Source: JAUUZQ01 sp964538375 (lineage in GTDB: Bacteria; Bacteroidota; Bacteroidia; Bacteroidales; GCA-2748055). Taken from it: a stretch of 31,805 bases of DNA. The stretch's first letter is position 1, and each line of letters starts with the position of its first letter. This document shows positions 17,121 to 24,833 of the stretch, piece by piece. The stretch covers positions 1 to 31,805 of the forward strand of contig CAZIFQ010000037.1 of NCBI GenBank assembly GCA_964538375.1. Direction: 5' to 3'. Made by a program: the position numbers and the translations under genes. A model generated the notes under the pieces. That model was not told where the DNA came from. It ran no database searches and saw only the letters and a program-made list of their open reading frames with translations.

Positions 17121-17759
17121 ATGGAAACAGAATTTCAAATTTTATTATACTTCTATTCAACAGCACCTCAAGTTTTAGGGGCCATGTTGGCAATAATAGG
17201 AGCACTACAAATCAGCAGAATAGGTACAATAAAGTCTCAAATTGAACATCATTCTGAAAATTTACAAGAAAGAATTAATAGTTTCGCTCCTCTACAAGAC
17301 TTTCCAATGGCTGCCACTCTTCATCAAAAGTTGGACTATTTTGTGAAGAATTTCAGGGCAGGGAGCTATAATAGTGCATTATCACACTTAGTTTCGTTCA
17401 TTGAAGATAATCGGGATATACTACATTCTGATTTTGCTGGTAGACATATTTACTCAATTGAATCAAGTGTTGAGTTGCTAAAACAAAAAATAGAATACTT
17501 GAAATCACTATATAAAATTCTCTCATGGGTTTTCTGGTTCAATGGCATTATTGTGCTTTTTTTTCTGTTTGGCTTCATTGGAATGAAATATATCTCAGAT
17601 CAAAATTATCTTTTCCCAATTCTTTTAATAGCTGGTTTAGTCCTAAGTTCACTATCCATATATACAATATTGACTTTTGTAGTAAATAGTGTTAAAGAGA
17701 AGGAACAGTATAATCTTTTTAATATGAGAATAAAAAAAGATAAAGCTATCCGCCACTAA
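17121..17759 (+). CDS. Membrane protein with three predicted helices, unknown function
   Basis: The 212-residue product has a membrane segment at about residues 10-30 (PQVLGAMLAIIGALQI), then a soluble, partly coiled helical region (about 35-130). Two more membrane helices follow (about 133-153 and 162-187), then a short charged tail. The layout of a cytosolic helical domain between membrane helices is common among anchored effectors, but I recognise no family. It starts 62 bases after the hsdR relic, in the same direction, and could be read from the hsd promoter. Confidence 0.75.
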   Translation: METEFQILLYFYSTAPQVLGAMLAIIGALQISRIGTIKSQIEHHSENLQERINSFAPLQDFPMAATLHQKLDYFVKNFRAGSYNSALSHLVSFIEDNRDILHSDFAGRHIYSIESSVELLKQKIEYLKSLYKILSWVFWFNGIIVLFFLFGFIGMKYISDQNYLFPILLIAGLVLSSLSIYTILTFVVNSVKEKEQYNLFNMRIKKDKAIRH

Positions 17760-17922
17760 CGAGATTACAAAGACTTTTCTTCTCTTGGAAAAACGGTGAT
17801 CTGAAGGCTAGGAATTGGAATCAAACGAATCTGCTTTGTTTTGTATTTAAGGAATAGTCAAAACAAAAATACACACAAGGATTATTCGATGTGCATTGCA
17901 AAAAGCATTGGAGTCAAAATAG

Positions 17923-18210
17923 TTAATCTAATAGATCTTTCTTATCCAAAATATCAATGTAATCCTCCTTGCTGAGGGGGCATTTAGCCAAATCTATAAA
18001 CTCATTTTTACTCAAATTACATTGAACTGACATCTTCTTAATCAGATGATCGTCAATATCATTATTCCCATGACTTATTTTAGTGTGTAATATATATTTA
18101 TTGTTGACCCTTAATTCCAAGTATTTATGATCTTTGCTTTTATTAGGAGAGTCATCAAAGCCTTTCTTTTTGAGATTTTTATATGTTTTCTTAGGGTCAA
18201 GCACACTCAT
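17923..18210 (-). CDS. HicA-like small protein (possible mRNA-interferase toxin)
   Basis: The 95-residue product resembles a divergent HicA branch: KKKGFDDSP, then SKDHKYLELRVNN, where the His matches the catalytic His of HicA's double-stranded-RNA-binding-like fold. It continues TKISHGNNDIDD, then KMSVQCNLSKNEFIDLAKCP and LSKEDYIDIL, a pattern I have seen in HicA-annotated proteins of bacteria and archaea. Its ATG overlaps the stop of the 307-residue gene by one base (TAATG), so the two are translationally coupled. HicA toxins cut mRNA and are held by a HicB antitoxin; no standard HicB is adjacent, and the upstream partner may fill that role. Confidence 0.65.
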   Translation of the reverse strand: MSVLDPKKTYKNLKKKGFDDSPNKSKDHKYLELRVNNKYILHTKISHGNNDIDDHLIKKMSVQCNLSKNEFIDLAKCPLSKEDYIDILDKKDLLD

Positions 18211-19133
18211 TATTCAACACTTTTGACTATATGATTTAGGAATGTTTTAATTATGGAATTATGTCTTGTTATTTCTTCGGGTGATAATGAGTTTAGTCGT
18301 TGATAAATAAAATTGAACTCTTCAGCAAAATCAATTTCTGCCTCATCTTCGGTTTTACCTGACCCAATTATTCCTAGTAATTCGGACTCAATAATAAATA
18401 TGTTTTCCTCTTTTTGAAACCTGCATCTAAGAGGATGATTCAATAAATACTTTATACCTTCATGTATTATAATCTCTGGAGCAAACTCTAAAGAATATTT
18501 ATCACTTGAGTAACTGGTTAGTATTCTTCTATGTGTTTTTCCACCTTTTTTAGTAACCTTAATTCTACCAACGGCTTCTCCTATCTCTGAATCAGCAGGC
18601 TTAACAATTTCAGAAATTAAATCCTTTTTTATAGCTTGTTTAAACCGATTGATTTTATAAATCTTTGTAGGCGTCTTCTGATCTGCAGAATAATCTACAA
18701 AATTTGCCGGTGAATTATCGAATCCATTTGCAAAAGAGTATAGATTCTCAACTATTGGATTTCTTTTTATCGGCTCTGGATAGAGATCGACTAATTTGTT
18801 ATACTCTCCAGTATTCGAGATTTCCACTAATTTCTCAAATTTCTCATTAACTATATTACGATGTACTTTCCAGTTTAAACCAGAAAGGTTTTCGGATCGG
18901 GAAGTAAATGCAAATTTTGGGACTGCACTACCTTTTTTAAAATCAACTAGTTCAATTTTGAAATTATTCAAGTCAATTGATTCAGTCGCTGGAAGATCAT
19001 ATTTTGCGATGGTAAGTATCAAATTTTGAAAATCCTCCGCAATTCTTACAAGTTTATCAATCGGAATCGAATTGTATTTACCCAATTCCCCTTCAATTTG
19101 AAGAAATGCCCCAACTTCCAGATCGATTTTCAT
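18210..19133 (-). CDS. 307-residue partner of the HicA-like gene, possible antitoxin
   Basis: The product is soluble with no signal peptide. The N-terminal half is mixed alpha/beta with IDLNNFKIELVDFKKGSAVP near residues 50-70. The C-terminal part (about 225-275) reads ENIFIIESELLGIIGSGKTE, then DEAEIDFAEEF, which looks like the strand-strand-helix of HicB (pel-G-x-x-x-x-G-x-T-x-x-E-A). It is far longer than ordinary HicB (about 70-140 residues). Expressed first in a coupled two-gene operon with the HicA-like gene, it is a reasonable antitoxin candidate, or a sensor domain fused to an antitoxin-like end. The family is otherwise unknown to me. Confidence 0.65.
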   Translation of the reverse strand: MKIDLEVGAFLQIEGELGKYNSIPIDKLVRIAEDFQNLILTIAKYDLPATESIDLNNFKIELVDFKKGSAVPKFAFTSRSENLSGLNWKVHRNIVNEKFEKLVEISNTGEYNKLVDLYPEPIKRNPIVENLYSFANGFDNSPANFVDYSADQKTPTKIYKINRFKQAIKKDLISEIVKPADSEIGEAVGRIKVTKKGGKTHRRILTSYSSDKYSLEFAPEIIIHEGIKYLLNHPLRCRFQKEENIFIIESELLGIIGSGKTEDEAEIDFAEEFNFIYQRLNSLSPEEITRHNSIIKTFLNHIVKSVE

Positions 19134-19485
19134 ATTATCAAATTTAGAGAAAATAATAGTATTAACAATATCTTGAATTTTATAGTCAATTCAGAGATGA
19201 TACCCAGCAGTTAGTTAGCTATGTCTGTAATGATGAGTTTGTATTCTCTACCTTTAGAATCAATGTTGGGTTGTGATATCCTAAATATTGAAAAAAAAGT
19301 CATTTATGAATATAGAAGAATTATTGAAGACGAGGAATTATTTTAAGTATATTGTGATGATGCTCTTATACAAGAATTAGATACTTCTGTAAATAGCAAA
19401 GAAAAATTTCAGAATTCTACATTCAATTATCATCACAATCCTTCAAATTATAGTAGAATTGTTATAAATAAATCCATTTTATTTA

Positions 19486-19512
19486 AATATTTGTAATATT
19501 TCCGCAAATATT
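19486..19512. promoter_or_regulatory. Possible operator upstream of rloA
   Basis: A perfect 8-bp inverted repeat AATATTTG / CAAATATT is separated by 11 bases and lies just upstream of the putative rloA promoter. The geometry suits a dimeric repressor, but the AT-rich background makes chance repeats likely. Confidence 0.3.
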
Positions 19513-19523
19513 GGATTATTTAG

Positions 19524-19553
19524 TTTAATTTGAAGTTGTAATTGATACTTTTG
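19524..19553 (+). promoter_or_regulatory. Putative promoter of the rloAB unit
   Basis: TACTTTTG at 19546-19553 matches the Bacteroidota -7 element exactly. TTTA at 19524-19527 is an acceptable -33 element at 18-base spacing. The start codon is 26 bases downstream. Confidence 0.4.
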
Positions 19554-19578
19554 CGATTAAAATTCTAAAATACAAACA

Positions 19579-20862
19579 ATGATTGTTGAGTTTAGTATGC
19601 AAAATTTTAGGTCTATTAAAGACTTACAAACAATTTCCTTCGTAGCAACAGGTCTTAAAAGTCCAAATGGATCAGAGGAAATAGATGAGGGTAACATCGC
19701 TGAGAAATCCAGCATGAAACTTCTTAAAACTGTGGGTATATATGGGGCAAATGGCAGCGGGAAAAGCAATATTATTAGAGGGTTAGAATACTTCTTAAAT
19801 ACTATTTCACGAGAAGCAAGTTCAGAATCAAAACTTTTCAGTTTGTGTGATCCATTCCTATATCAAAAAGATTCATCATTTAGTGAGTCATACTTTCAAA
19901 TCGTTCTAATTGTTAATGATAAAAAATTTAGATACGGATTTACGGTTAAAGTGAATCCTGTAAAACCAAAAGATCCGGATGATAAATATAGCAAGGAAAT
20001 AATCACAAGTGAATGGCTCTATGGCACCAAGGGTAAGAATCTGGTTAAGTATTTTATTAGGAAGAATAATGAAATTGAAGACGATACTTTACCAAACAAA
20101 GAAAAGATACCAAAGTTGTCATATCAGCATACATTATTTTTAACTCATTGTGCAGCTTTTGATAGTGAAGGTGATATTGCTTCAATAAAGAATTATCTAA
20201 AAGGTTGGACGTTATCTAATTTCACATCTGGCACATCTCCATTTCGATGGAACACCATATACCTGATTGAACGTGAAAAGAGAAAGAAAGATTTTATTGA
20301 ATTATTAGCGGCATTCAATTTAAATTATAATGATATAATTATTGAAAAAGATCCTGAAAAACCTGATCCTAAAACTGTTCCTCAAGACAAAATTATTATG
20401 GTGAAGAATTATTATTTAAATGATGAGGAGCTGAAAGTTAGATTAAATCTTAGTAAGAATGAGTCTTCAGGGACAAAGAAATTATTTGATCTTGCCGGTC
20501 TTTTACTTAGAGCATTCAACCTTGATAAAAGTGCATTTATCATATTGGATGAGATTGATAGCAATTTTCATCCATCCCTACTTATTAAATTAATCGAATT
20601 GTTTAACAACAAGAGATTAAATAAGAGCAACTGCCAACTTCTTTTTTCAAGCCACGACACAAATCTTATGGATCCAAAAGTTATGAGGCGTGACCAATTC
20701 TATTTCACTGAAAAAACGGAGGAGAATTCAACCAGAGTGTATTCTTTGGCAGATCTAAAAGGAATACGAAATGACGCGGATTTTGCTAAGCAGTATCTTG
20801 CAGGGTATTATGGAGCAATCCCTCAGTTACATAACTATGAAAAGAATAATGGAAATGACTAA
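19579..20862 (+). CDS. RloA-like ATPase (AbiL-type abortive-infection component)
   Basis: The 427-residue product is an ABC/SMC-like ATPase. The N-terminus MIVEFSMQNFRSIKD is typical of the group. Walker A is GANGSGKS near 56-63. The signature-like region SKNESSGTKKLFDLAGLL falls near 293-312, Walker B AFIILDEID near 316-324, and the switch histidine in LFSSHDTNLMD. The next gene, overlapping it, is a RloB homologue. RloA/RloB were named as restriction-linked ORFs from Campylobacter type I loci, and the same pair makes up AbiL in Lactococcus. A plausible role is phage sensing by the ATPase with RloB as effector, causing abortive infection. Confidence 0.85.
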   Translation: MIVEFSMQNFRSIKDLQTISFVATGLKSPNGSEEIDEGNIAEKSSMKLLKTVGIYGANGSGKSNIIRGLEYFLNTISREASSESKLFSLCDPFLYQKDSSFSESYFQIVLIVNDKKFRYGFTVKVNPVKPKDPDDKYSKEIITSEWLYGTKGKNLVKYFIRKNNEIEDDTLPNKEKIPKLSYQHTLFLTHCAAFDSEGDIASIKNYLKGWTLSNFTSGTSPFRWNTIYLIEREKRKKDFIELLAAFNLNYNDIIIEKDPEKPDPKTVPQDKIIMVKNYYLNDEELKVRLNLSKNESSGTKKLFDLAGLLLRAFNLDKSAFIILDEIDSNFHPSLLIKLIELFNNKRLNKSNCQLLFSSHDTNLMDPKVMRRDQFYFTEKTEENSTRVYSLADLKGIRNDADFAKQYLAGYYGAIPQLHNYEKNNGND

Positions 20863-21607
20863 TCCATGGGAAATAAAATCAGACGATAAAAGGACTGAAG
20901 ACTCATTGCCTACTTTCATTATTTTTTGCGAAGATCAAATTTGCGAACCTATATATTTTAAATACTTTGAAACAACAAAAATCAAAGTAAATCCTATCGG
21001 TAATAAAAAAAGCAAGATTGAAAATGTAACTAATGCGCTGTGCCATTGCAGAGAAAATGATTTAATGCACAATGATAATGGTGTTGAGTTTTTAAATGCA
21101 GGTGATATTCATGTTTGGTGCGTATTTGACATGGATAAAGGTGCAGAAGAAGATGATGAGGCAAATAACGCAAATTTTGATTTAGCTGTAGATGGAGCTG
21201 TTGCAAAAGGGTTTAACGTTGCCTGGAGCAATGACTCATTTGAGCTATGGATACTTTTACACTTTGAAGATGTTGATGTTAAAGATGATGATTTTAAGTC
21301 AAGAGAAAAGTATTATGAGAGGCTAACGGAAATATTTAGAAATTTACCGAATCCTAATGAGAAATTATCAAGAGCAAAAACACATGCATCTTTCGGATAT
21401 AAAAGTGATTTGAAGAGAGAACGAAATTTTCGAAATATTGTTAGACCTGAACTTGAAAAACGAATTACTTCAGCCATAAATAGAGCAAGGAAGATTGAAA
21501 AAGTCTATAGTGATGCTGATCAGAATCACCATCAAAAATCTCCTCTTACATTAGCGCATCTTTTGGTTGAAGAATTAATAAATAAAGGAGGTAAAGAAAT
21601 CAATTGA
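20855..21607 (+). CDS. RloB-family effector (TOPRIM-like)
   Basis: The product (about 250 residues from the ATG at 20855) has the RloB pattern: FIIFCEDQICEPIYFKYF, then WCVFDMDKG (acidic pair), then NVAWSNDSFELWILLHFEDV (the conserved S/N-x-x-FE-W-hhh-HF), consistent with the TOPRIM-like fold proposed for RloB. The ATG at 20855 overlaps the rloA stop by 8 bases and is preferred to the ATG at 20849 and to the open frame reaching back to 20771, which would lie deep inside rloA. It is co-transcribed with rloA and probably the nuclease arm of the pair. Confidence 0.8.
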   Translation: MTNPWEIKSDDKRTEDSLPTFIIFCEDQICEPIYFKYFETTKIKVNPIGNKKSKIENVTNALCHCRENDLMHNDNGVEFLNAGDIHVWCVFDMDKGAEEDDEANNANFDLAVDGAVAKGFNVAWSNDSFELWILLHFEDVDVKDDDFKSREKYYERLTEIFRNLPNPNEKLSRAKTHASFGYKSDLKRERNFRNIVRPELEKRITSAINRARKIEKVYSDADQNHHQKSPLTLAHLLVEELINKGGKEIN

Positions 21608-21689
21608 GAATTAATGTAGAGACCTATTCGGAAACCCGTATATATTAATTTGAGGTATCTAATACATAATTAGATAAATACAATTACCA

Positions 21690-21900
21690 GTTCGACTCCC
21701 CCACAGGTTTAATCTTTCTGGGAAATACTAAAATATCAATTCAACCACACCAGCTGATCGCCGATAAGATCAACGGTATCCATTTCGGCTTTGAATGGTG
21801 CTAGTTTACTTTTGTTGAAGTCCGATTCTTTTCGTTCTTCGAAGTATTGCTTTTCAACCTCTTTGAGGAGCTTGCGAAAGTTCTTTTCTTTTTCGTCCAT
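21690..21900. repeat. Repeat copy A: mini-gene plus flank
   Basis: This stretch is almost identical to 30358-30568, in the same orientation. It contains the whole minus-strand 54-residue mini-gene and about 45 bases beyond its stop, including CAGTTCGACTCCCCCACAGG, which looks like the T-arm and 3' end of a tRNA or tmRNA. The two copies bracket the 21.9-30.4 kb block. Confidence 0.85.
21736..21900 (-). CDS. 54-residue charged mini-protein (intact copy, minus strand)
   Basis: The frame encodes MDEKEKNFRKLLKEVEKQYF, then a variable middle and the conserved tail EMDTVDLIGDQLVWLN. It is the same length as the + strand copy at 2822 and preserved in frame, so it is probably a true gene. It ends the minus-strand block that includes the secreted nuclease, but the pyrimidine-rich repeat between them may separate the transcripts. 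Function unknown. Confidence 0.65.
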   Translation of the reverse strand: MDEKEKNFRKLLKEVEKQYFEERKESDFNKSKLAPFKAEMDTVDLIGDQLVWLN

Positions 21901-21956
21901 GGCTTAAATATAAGACTAAGATAGTAAATAATTGGTTTCAATTACCGGAATCATCT

Positions 21957-22034
21957 CCCCCTCTCCCCCTCTCCTAGTCTCCTAGTCTCCTTGTCTCCTT
22001 GTCTCCTTGTCTCCCCCTCTCCCCCTCCCCCTCA
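21957..22034. repeat. Pyrimidine-rich 8-bp tandem repeat
   Basis: Units such as TCCTAGTC, TCCTTGTC and TCCCCCTC repeat about eight to ten times on the + strand, a C/T microsatellite between the nuclease stop and the mini-gene. It is outside any gene. Its length could vary by slippage. Confidence 0.8.
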
Positions 22035-22039
22035 ACCTA

Positions 22040-22906
22040 TCAATCACACCTGAGTTTTGTCCTGTCTTCGGGCAGCGTTCTGTTTCCTGAATAGATGCTT
22101 TCGCAATCTTTGTCGGGACATTCAAGTAATTCATAGAAATCAAAATCACCGACCTCGGATTCTAACTGATCTTCAATGGAATTCTTTAAGAATGAAAACA
22201 GATCCAGGCCGCTTAATGATTCAATCTTGTCTATGGTAGTGGCATATGCTTCAATTTCCGCATTATCAATACTTTCATTGGGCATAATAAAACCTATAGC
22301 TTTACCTGTCCTGCTTCTCTTTTTATAAGAGAGCACGGCCTTGAAAAAATAGAGCGGGACAAAAATTTTGAAATCATTGGTATAGCACAATGTATCGATA
22401 TAGTCTCCTGGTATGATCCCTGTTACGATGTAGATAACATTAAGACTGTCGGTAACAGCCCATTTTCGACAATGGCTCTCCAAATGACACCATCCTTTCT
22501 GGTTGAAACACCCGTGTTGAGGTGCCATATTAGTCATGTAAAACGATTCCCACCAGGCCCCGCTGTTCCACTTAAAATCCCTGGCCGGGGCCATGTGTCC
22601 ATGATCATATCCTGAAGAAGCATATGCATTTTTCTTCAGATCAAGATACTGCGGATCCCTGGAATATACTGCCGGACGATCACGGCTAATTCTTCCCTTG
22701 TCAATAAGCTCTTTCGAAATAGCATGCGATACCCATAAAGGAATGTGCACCCTGGAATCGATGCAAGTGGTAAATGCATAGTTTTCTATGATGATTGCAT
22801 TTCCATTTTCCCTGGTAAATATCACTTTGGAAGGAGCAAGAACTTCTTGTCCGATCAGGCTATGCGATACAAATATCAGGGCAATAACAACTGGTAAAAT
22901 TCTCAT
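22040..22906 (-). CDS. Secreted DNA/RNA non-specific endonuclease
   Basis: The 288-residue product has a signal peptide (about 1-20, ending near SLIGQ) and a beta-beta-alpha-metal nuclease domain. The active-site motif is YDHGHMAPARDF near residues 99-110, with His as the general base (usually D-R-G-H; here D-H-G-H). It is followed by FYMTNMAPQHGCFNQKGW, whose Asn binds the metal. It should degrade DNA and RNA in the periplasm or outside the cell, for nutrition or to destroy incoming DNA. A cysteine-containing C-terminal tail (ECPDKDCESIYSG) follows the core. It is the last protein gene of the minus-strand block headed by the sigma factor, though promoters between cannot be excluded. Confidence 0.9.
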   Translation of the reverse strand: MRILPVVIALIFVSHSLIGQEVLAPSKVIFTRENGNAIIIENYAFTTCIDSRVHIPLWVSHAISKELIDKGRISRDRPAVYSRDPQYLDLKKNAYASSGYDHGHMAPARDFKWNSGAWWESFYMTNMAPQHGCFNQKGWCHLESHCRKWAVTDSLNVIYIVTGIIPGDYIDTLCYTNDFKIFVPLYFFKAVLSYKKRSRTGKAIGFIMPNESIDNAEIEAYATTIDKIESLSGLDLFSFLKNSIEDQLESEVGDFDFYELLECPDKDCESIYSGNRTLPEDRTKLRCD

Positions 22907-22948
22907 GGCTTACATTGTAAAATAACAATTTGTTTAAAGTAATTCCAA

Positions 22949-23473
22949 TCAATGATCCACCATTGGCCTGAGGTCCTCATGATATAAATCACTCTGAAAA
23001 TGCAGTATATCCTGCAAAAATTCCTCCCTGCTGACTTCGTCTTTGAATGTAATTTTATCCGCGAAATAATTGAGATGTAATAGATAGGTACGAGATTTTA
23101 ACCTGTCCCGACTTATTTTATCTATTTTTTCCCATTTAAGTACCTTATCGATATATGTTGGTTTAATTCCTTCCGGATTGATCAGGATACAGTTCTTTCG
23201 GTTAAAAAATATAACAGGTGATATGATTACTATATATGTACCCAGGATTAGCAATACATATTTGTCACCAGATAACAGGAAAATTACTAATCCAGTGGCT
23301 GCTATAAGAGCAATATTGATCAGAAATGATGGATGGATCCTCTTATATCCTTTAAGTTTTACAAATTTAAAGTTACCCCTGGCAATTTTGCTCTGGTTAA
23401 TGATTAATGAAATATAGACAAAGATTGCCATTGCTGAAAAGAATCCGATTAATATATAATGAAGTAGTTTCAT
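22949..23473 (-). CDS. Membrane protein with PH-like cytoplasmic domain, unknown function
   Basis: The 174-residue product has a membrane helix at residues 5-27, then two more at about 49-68 and 71-90 (LINIALIAATGLVIFLLSG, YVLLILGTYIVIISPVIFF). The C-terminal soluble part (NCILINPEGIKPTYIDKVLK, then WEKIDKISRD) resembles the short PH-like domains found after membrane pairs in many bacterial proteins. Its role is unknown. It is 42 bases upstream of the nuclease gene in the same direction. Confidence 0.75.
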   Translation of the reverse strand: MKLLHYILIGFFSAMAIFVYISLIINQSKIARGNFKFVKLKGYKRIHPSFLINIALIAATGLVIFLLSGDKYVLLILGTYIVIISPVIFFNRKNCILINPEGIKPTYIDKVLKWEKIDKISRDRLKSRTYLLHLNYFADKITFKDEVSREEFLQDILHFQSDLYHEDLRPMVDH

Positions 23474-23535
23474 AAGCAGTATATGTTATTTAGTTGTTTA
23501 ATACATAATTAGTTTGCTCACTCTAAAGTAGAGAA

Positions 23536-23570
23536 AAATGTGGAATAGTGTTATACTCCACATTTCGAAA
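23536..23570 (-). terminator. Terminator after the 40-residue gene
   Basis: A perfect 9-bp stem AAATGTGGA / TCCACATTT with a 12-base loop is followed on the minus strand by TTTTTCTC. It would end transcription of the upstream minus-strand genes before the 174-residue gene. Confidence 0.65.
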
Positions 23571-23629
23571 AAGGCTGCACCGGGAATTTAAACGCTTAAT
23601 ATGCTTATTCACTTCTTTCCCTGTTAAGC

Positions 23630-23752
23630 CTATTTCTTTACCTTTTGCCTGCTGGCTATTATGGCAAACAAAATGGATACAAAAAGAGGGATGACCAGCA
23701 TCGATAAGAGAATTGTCATTTGTAAGGATCCGATGATTACTAGTGTTGTCAT
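23630..23752 (-). CDS. 40-residue single-pass membrane peptide
   Basis: The frame encodes MTTLVIIGSLQMTILLSMLV, a continuation of hydrophobic residues, and a basic end ASRQKVKK: a single membrane helix with a positive C-terminal tail. It sits 40 bases after the 93-residue gene, in the same direction, and is followed by a terminator. Small hydrophobic peptides like this can be holin-like or regulatory, but nothing here decides. Confidence 0.45.
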   Translation of the reverse strand: MTTLVIIGSLQMTILLSMLVIPLFVSILFAIIASRQKVKK

Positions 23753-23792
23753 GATGATTGGTATTTAATGATTATTAAGTATTAAATGTTTA

Positions 23793-24074
23793 TTAGGTAT
23801 TAAGCTTTCTTTGTGGTGGAATTTTGTGTGCAAGTTCGTAAATCCTCTTCCGGAGAGCTTTCGCCGTGTCAGTGAGATTCCCTGGTACAGCCAGCTTAAT
23901 TTCTTCCATTGAGCTGATCGCAGATTCAAGCCTTTTGAGCTCACCCTCTTTTTTGCTGAGTTCTCTTTTATACTCGGCTACAGCACTTATATTAATGTAT
24001 CTCAAAACTATTTCTATAGTTTCTGCGGCAGGTTCAGAATCCAACCACACCTGTACGGTCTTAAAATTTTTCAT
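23793..24074 (-). CDS. Small coiled-coil protein, unknown function
   Basis: The 93-residue product starts MKNFKTVQVWLDSEPAAETI and has a clear coiled-coil stretch around residues 34-60 (YKRELSKKEGELKRLESAIS). The C-terminus is basic. No signal peptide or membrane helix. It belongs to the block of unrecognised genes under the ECF sigma gene; the large palindrome at 24096 lies just upstream of its start. Confidence 0.6.
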   Translation of the reverse strand: MKNFKTVQVWLDSEPAAETIEIVLRYINISAVAEYKRELSKKEGELKRLESAISSMEEIKLAVPGNLTDTAKALRKRIYELAHKIPPQRKLNT

Positions 24075-24095
24075 ATTGTAAATTGTTAAACGTTA

Positions 24096-24139
24096 AGCGT
24101 TGAGCGTTTATCGAAGCGCTTCGTTAAACGCTCAACGCT
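24096..24139. repeat. 44-base near-perfect palindrome
   Basis: A 15-bp stem AGCGTTGAGCGTTTA / TAAACGCTCAACGCT encloses the 12-base palindrome CGAAGCGCTTCG. Related units (AACGTTAAGCGT, CCACGCTCAAC) flank it, and a T run follows on the + strand at 24151. It lies between the 216- and 93-residue genes. It could be a REP-like element, an RNA-processing site or a + strand terminator. Confidence 0.8.
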
Positions 24140-24154
24140 CCACGCTCAACTTTT

Positions 24155-24805
24155 TTAATAAATATCTCCGTTGCGTTTTACCCTGAAAACCTGCATGACA
24201 ATAGGCCCGGACTTTCCCATGACCTCAAAGTTCATGCTCTTGCTATTGGTTTTTGAAAGACCACTGCTGATACCATTGGTGATGATATTCTTGATGAACT
24301 CTCCTTTCCCCTCGAAACTTACTTCGGAAGTACCTTCGAGGTTGCCCAGGAAAGAAAAATCTTCGGCCCTCCAGATCTTATGCACCACATAATTGCGTAA
24401 ATGATCCCAGTTAGTAAGTTTCGCAATCTCCCTGGCAATATTCATCGCCATATTCATACCCACACCCGACATTACCGGTGTTCGCAGGAAATAGGAGTTT
24501 TCTTCTTTAAAGGATATCTTCAATTCTGCGTCAAGCGCAGTGTCCAATTTGGATAAAGAGATCTTTGCTCCGTTTTGAATAAGCAGCTGGCTTACCCCTT
24601 TCGACTTTAATGAGAGTGAATGTGCATCGCCGATGGATGATACACTATAAGGTATGTTTTCACCTTCAAGGTTTCCGACGCTTACCAGGGCCCCATCCTT
24701 TAAGAGCATGATGTCCCCTACCCTTACTTCTGTTCCTGGCAGCCAGACTGCGCGGAGTGCTACCCTTCTGCGTAGCGTTTTATCGTATTTTTTTACTAAG
24801 CTCAT
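24155..24805 (-). CDS. Cysteine-free beta-rich protein, possible gasdermin-like fold
   Basis: The 216-residue product has no signal peptide or membrane helix. It looks mainly beta: LPGTEVRVGDIMLLKDG and VSVGNLEG near the start, a Ser/Lys-rich strand (SLSLKSKGVSQLLIQNG), an amphipathic strand pair (LDAELKISFKEENSYFL), a helix (NMAMNIAREIAKL), then LRNYVVHKIWRAEDFSFLG and an end of IVMQVFRVKRNGDIY. The order of elements reminds me of bacterial gasdermins, which form membrane pores in abortive infection. It lacks the N-terminal Cys that is acylated in those proteins and has no obvious inhibitory C-terminal extension. I give this as a hypothesis only. It follows the 215-residue gene across a highly structured spacer. 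Confidence 0.7.
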   Translation of the reverse strand: MSLVKKYDKTLRRRVALRAVWLPGTEVRVGDIMLLKDGALVSVGNLEGENIPYSVSSIGDAHSLSLKSKGVSQLLIQNGAKISLSKLDTALDAELKISFKEENSYFLRTPVMSGVGMNMAMNIAREIAKLTNWDHLRNYVVHKIWRAEDFSFLGNLEGTSEVSFEGKGEFIKNIITNGISSGLSKTNSKSMNFEVMGKSGPIVMQVFRVKRNGDIY

Positions 24806-24833
24806 GATATGTTGTTTTGTTGGTTAATATAAA

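Larger units (their letters stand above)
19134..19578. other. Intergenic stretch with divergent promoters
   Basis: This stretch separates the minus-strand HicA-like unit from the + strand RloAB unit. A 41-codon frame at 19221-19346 (MSVMMSLYSLPLESMLGCDI start) has no support beyond being open. The right part is very AT-rich and holds the inverted repeat and promoter listed separately. Confidence 0.4.

Noticed and set aside
19221..19346. 41-codon frame MSVMMSLYSLPLESMLGCDI...
   Set aside because: There is no leader, no homology I recognise and no repeat elsewhere in the window. It could be a gene fragment but is not supported.
20771..20854. Upstream start for the RloB-like gene
   Set aside because: It would lie 92 bases inside rloA and add a sequence unlike RloB N-termini; the ATG at 20855 is more natural.
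21690..21712. tRNA or tmRNA gene
   Set aside because: Only a T-arm-like end is present. No acceptor 5' strand, D-arm or anticodon arm can be found nearby, so it is at most a fragment.
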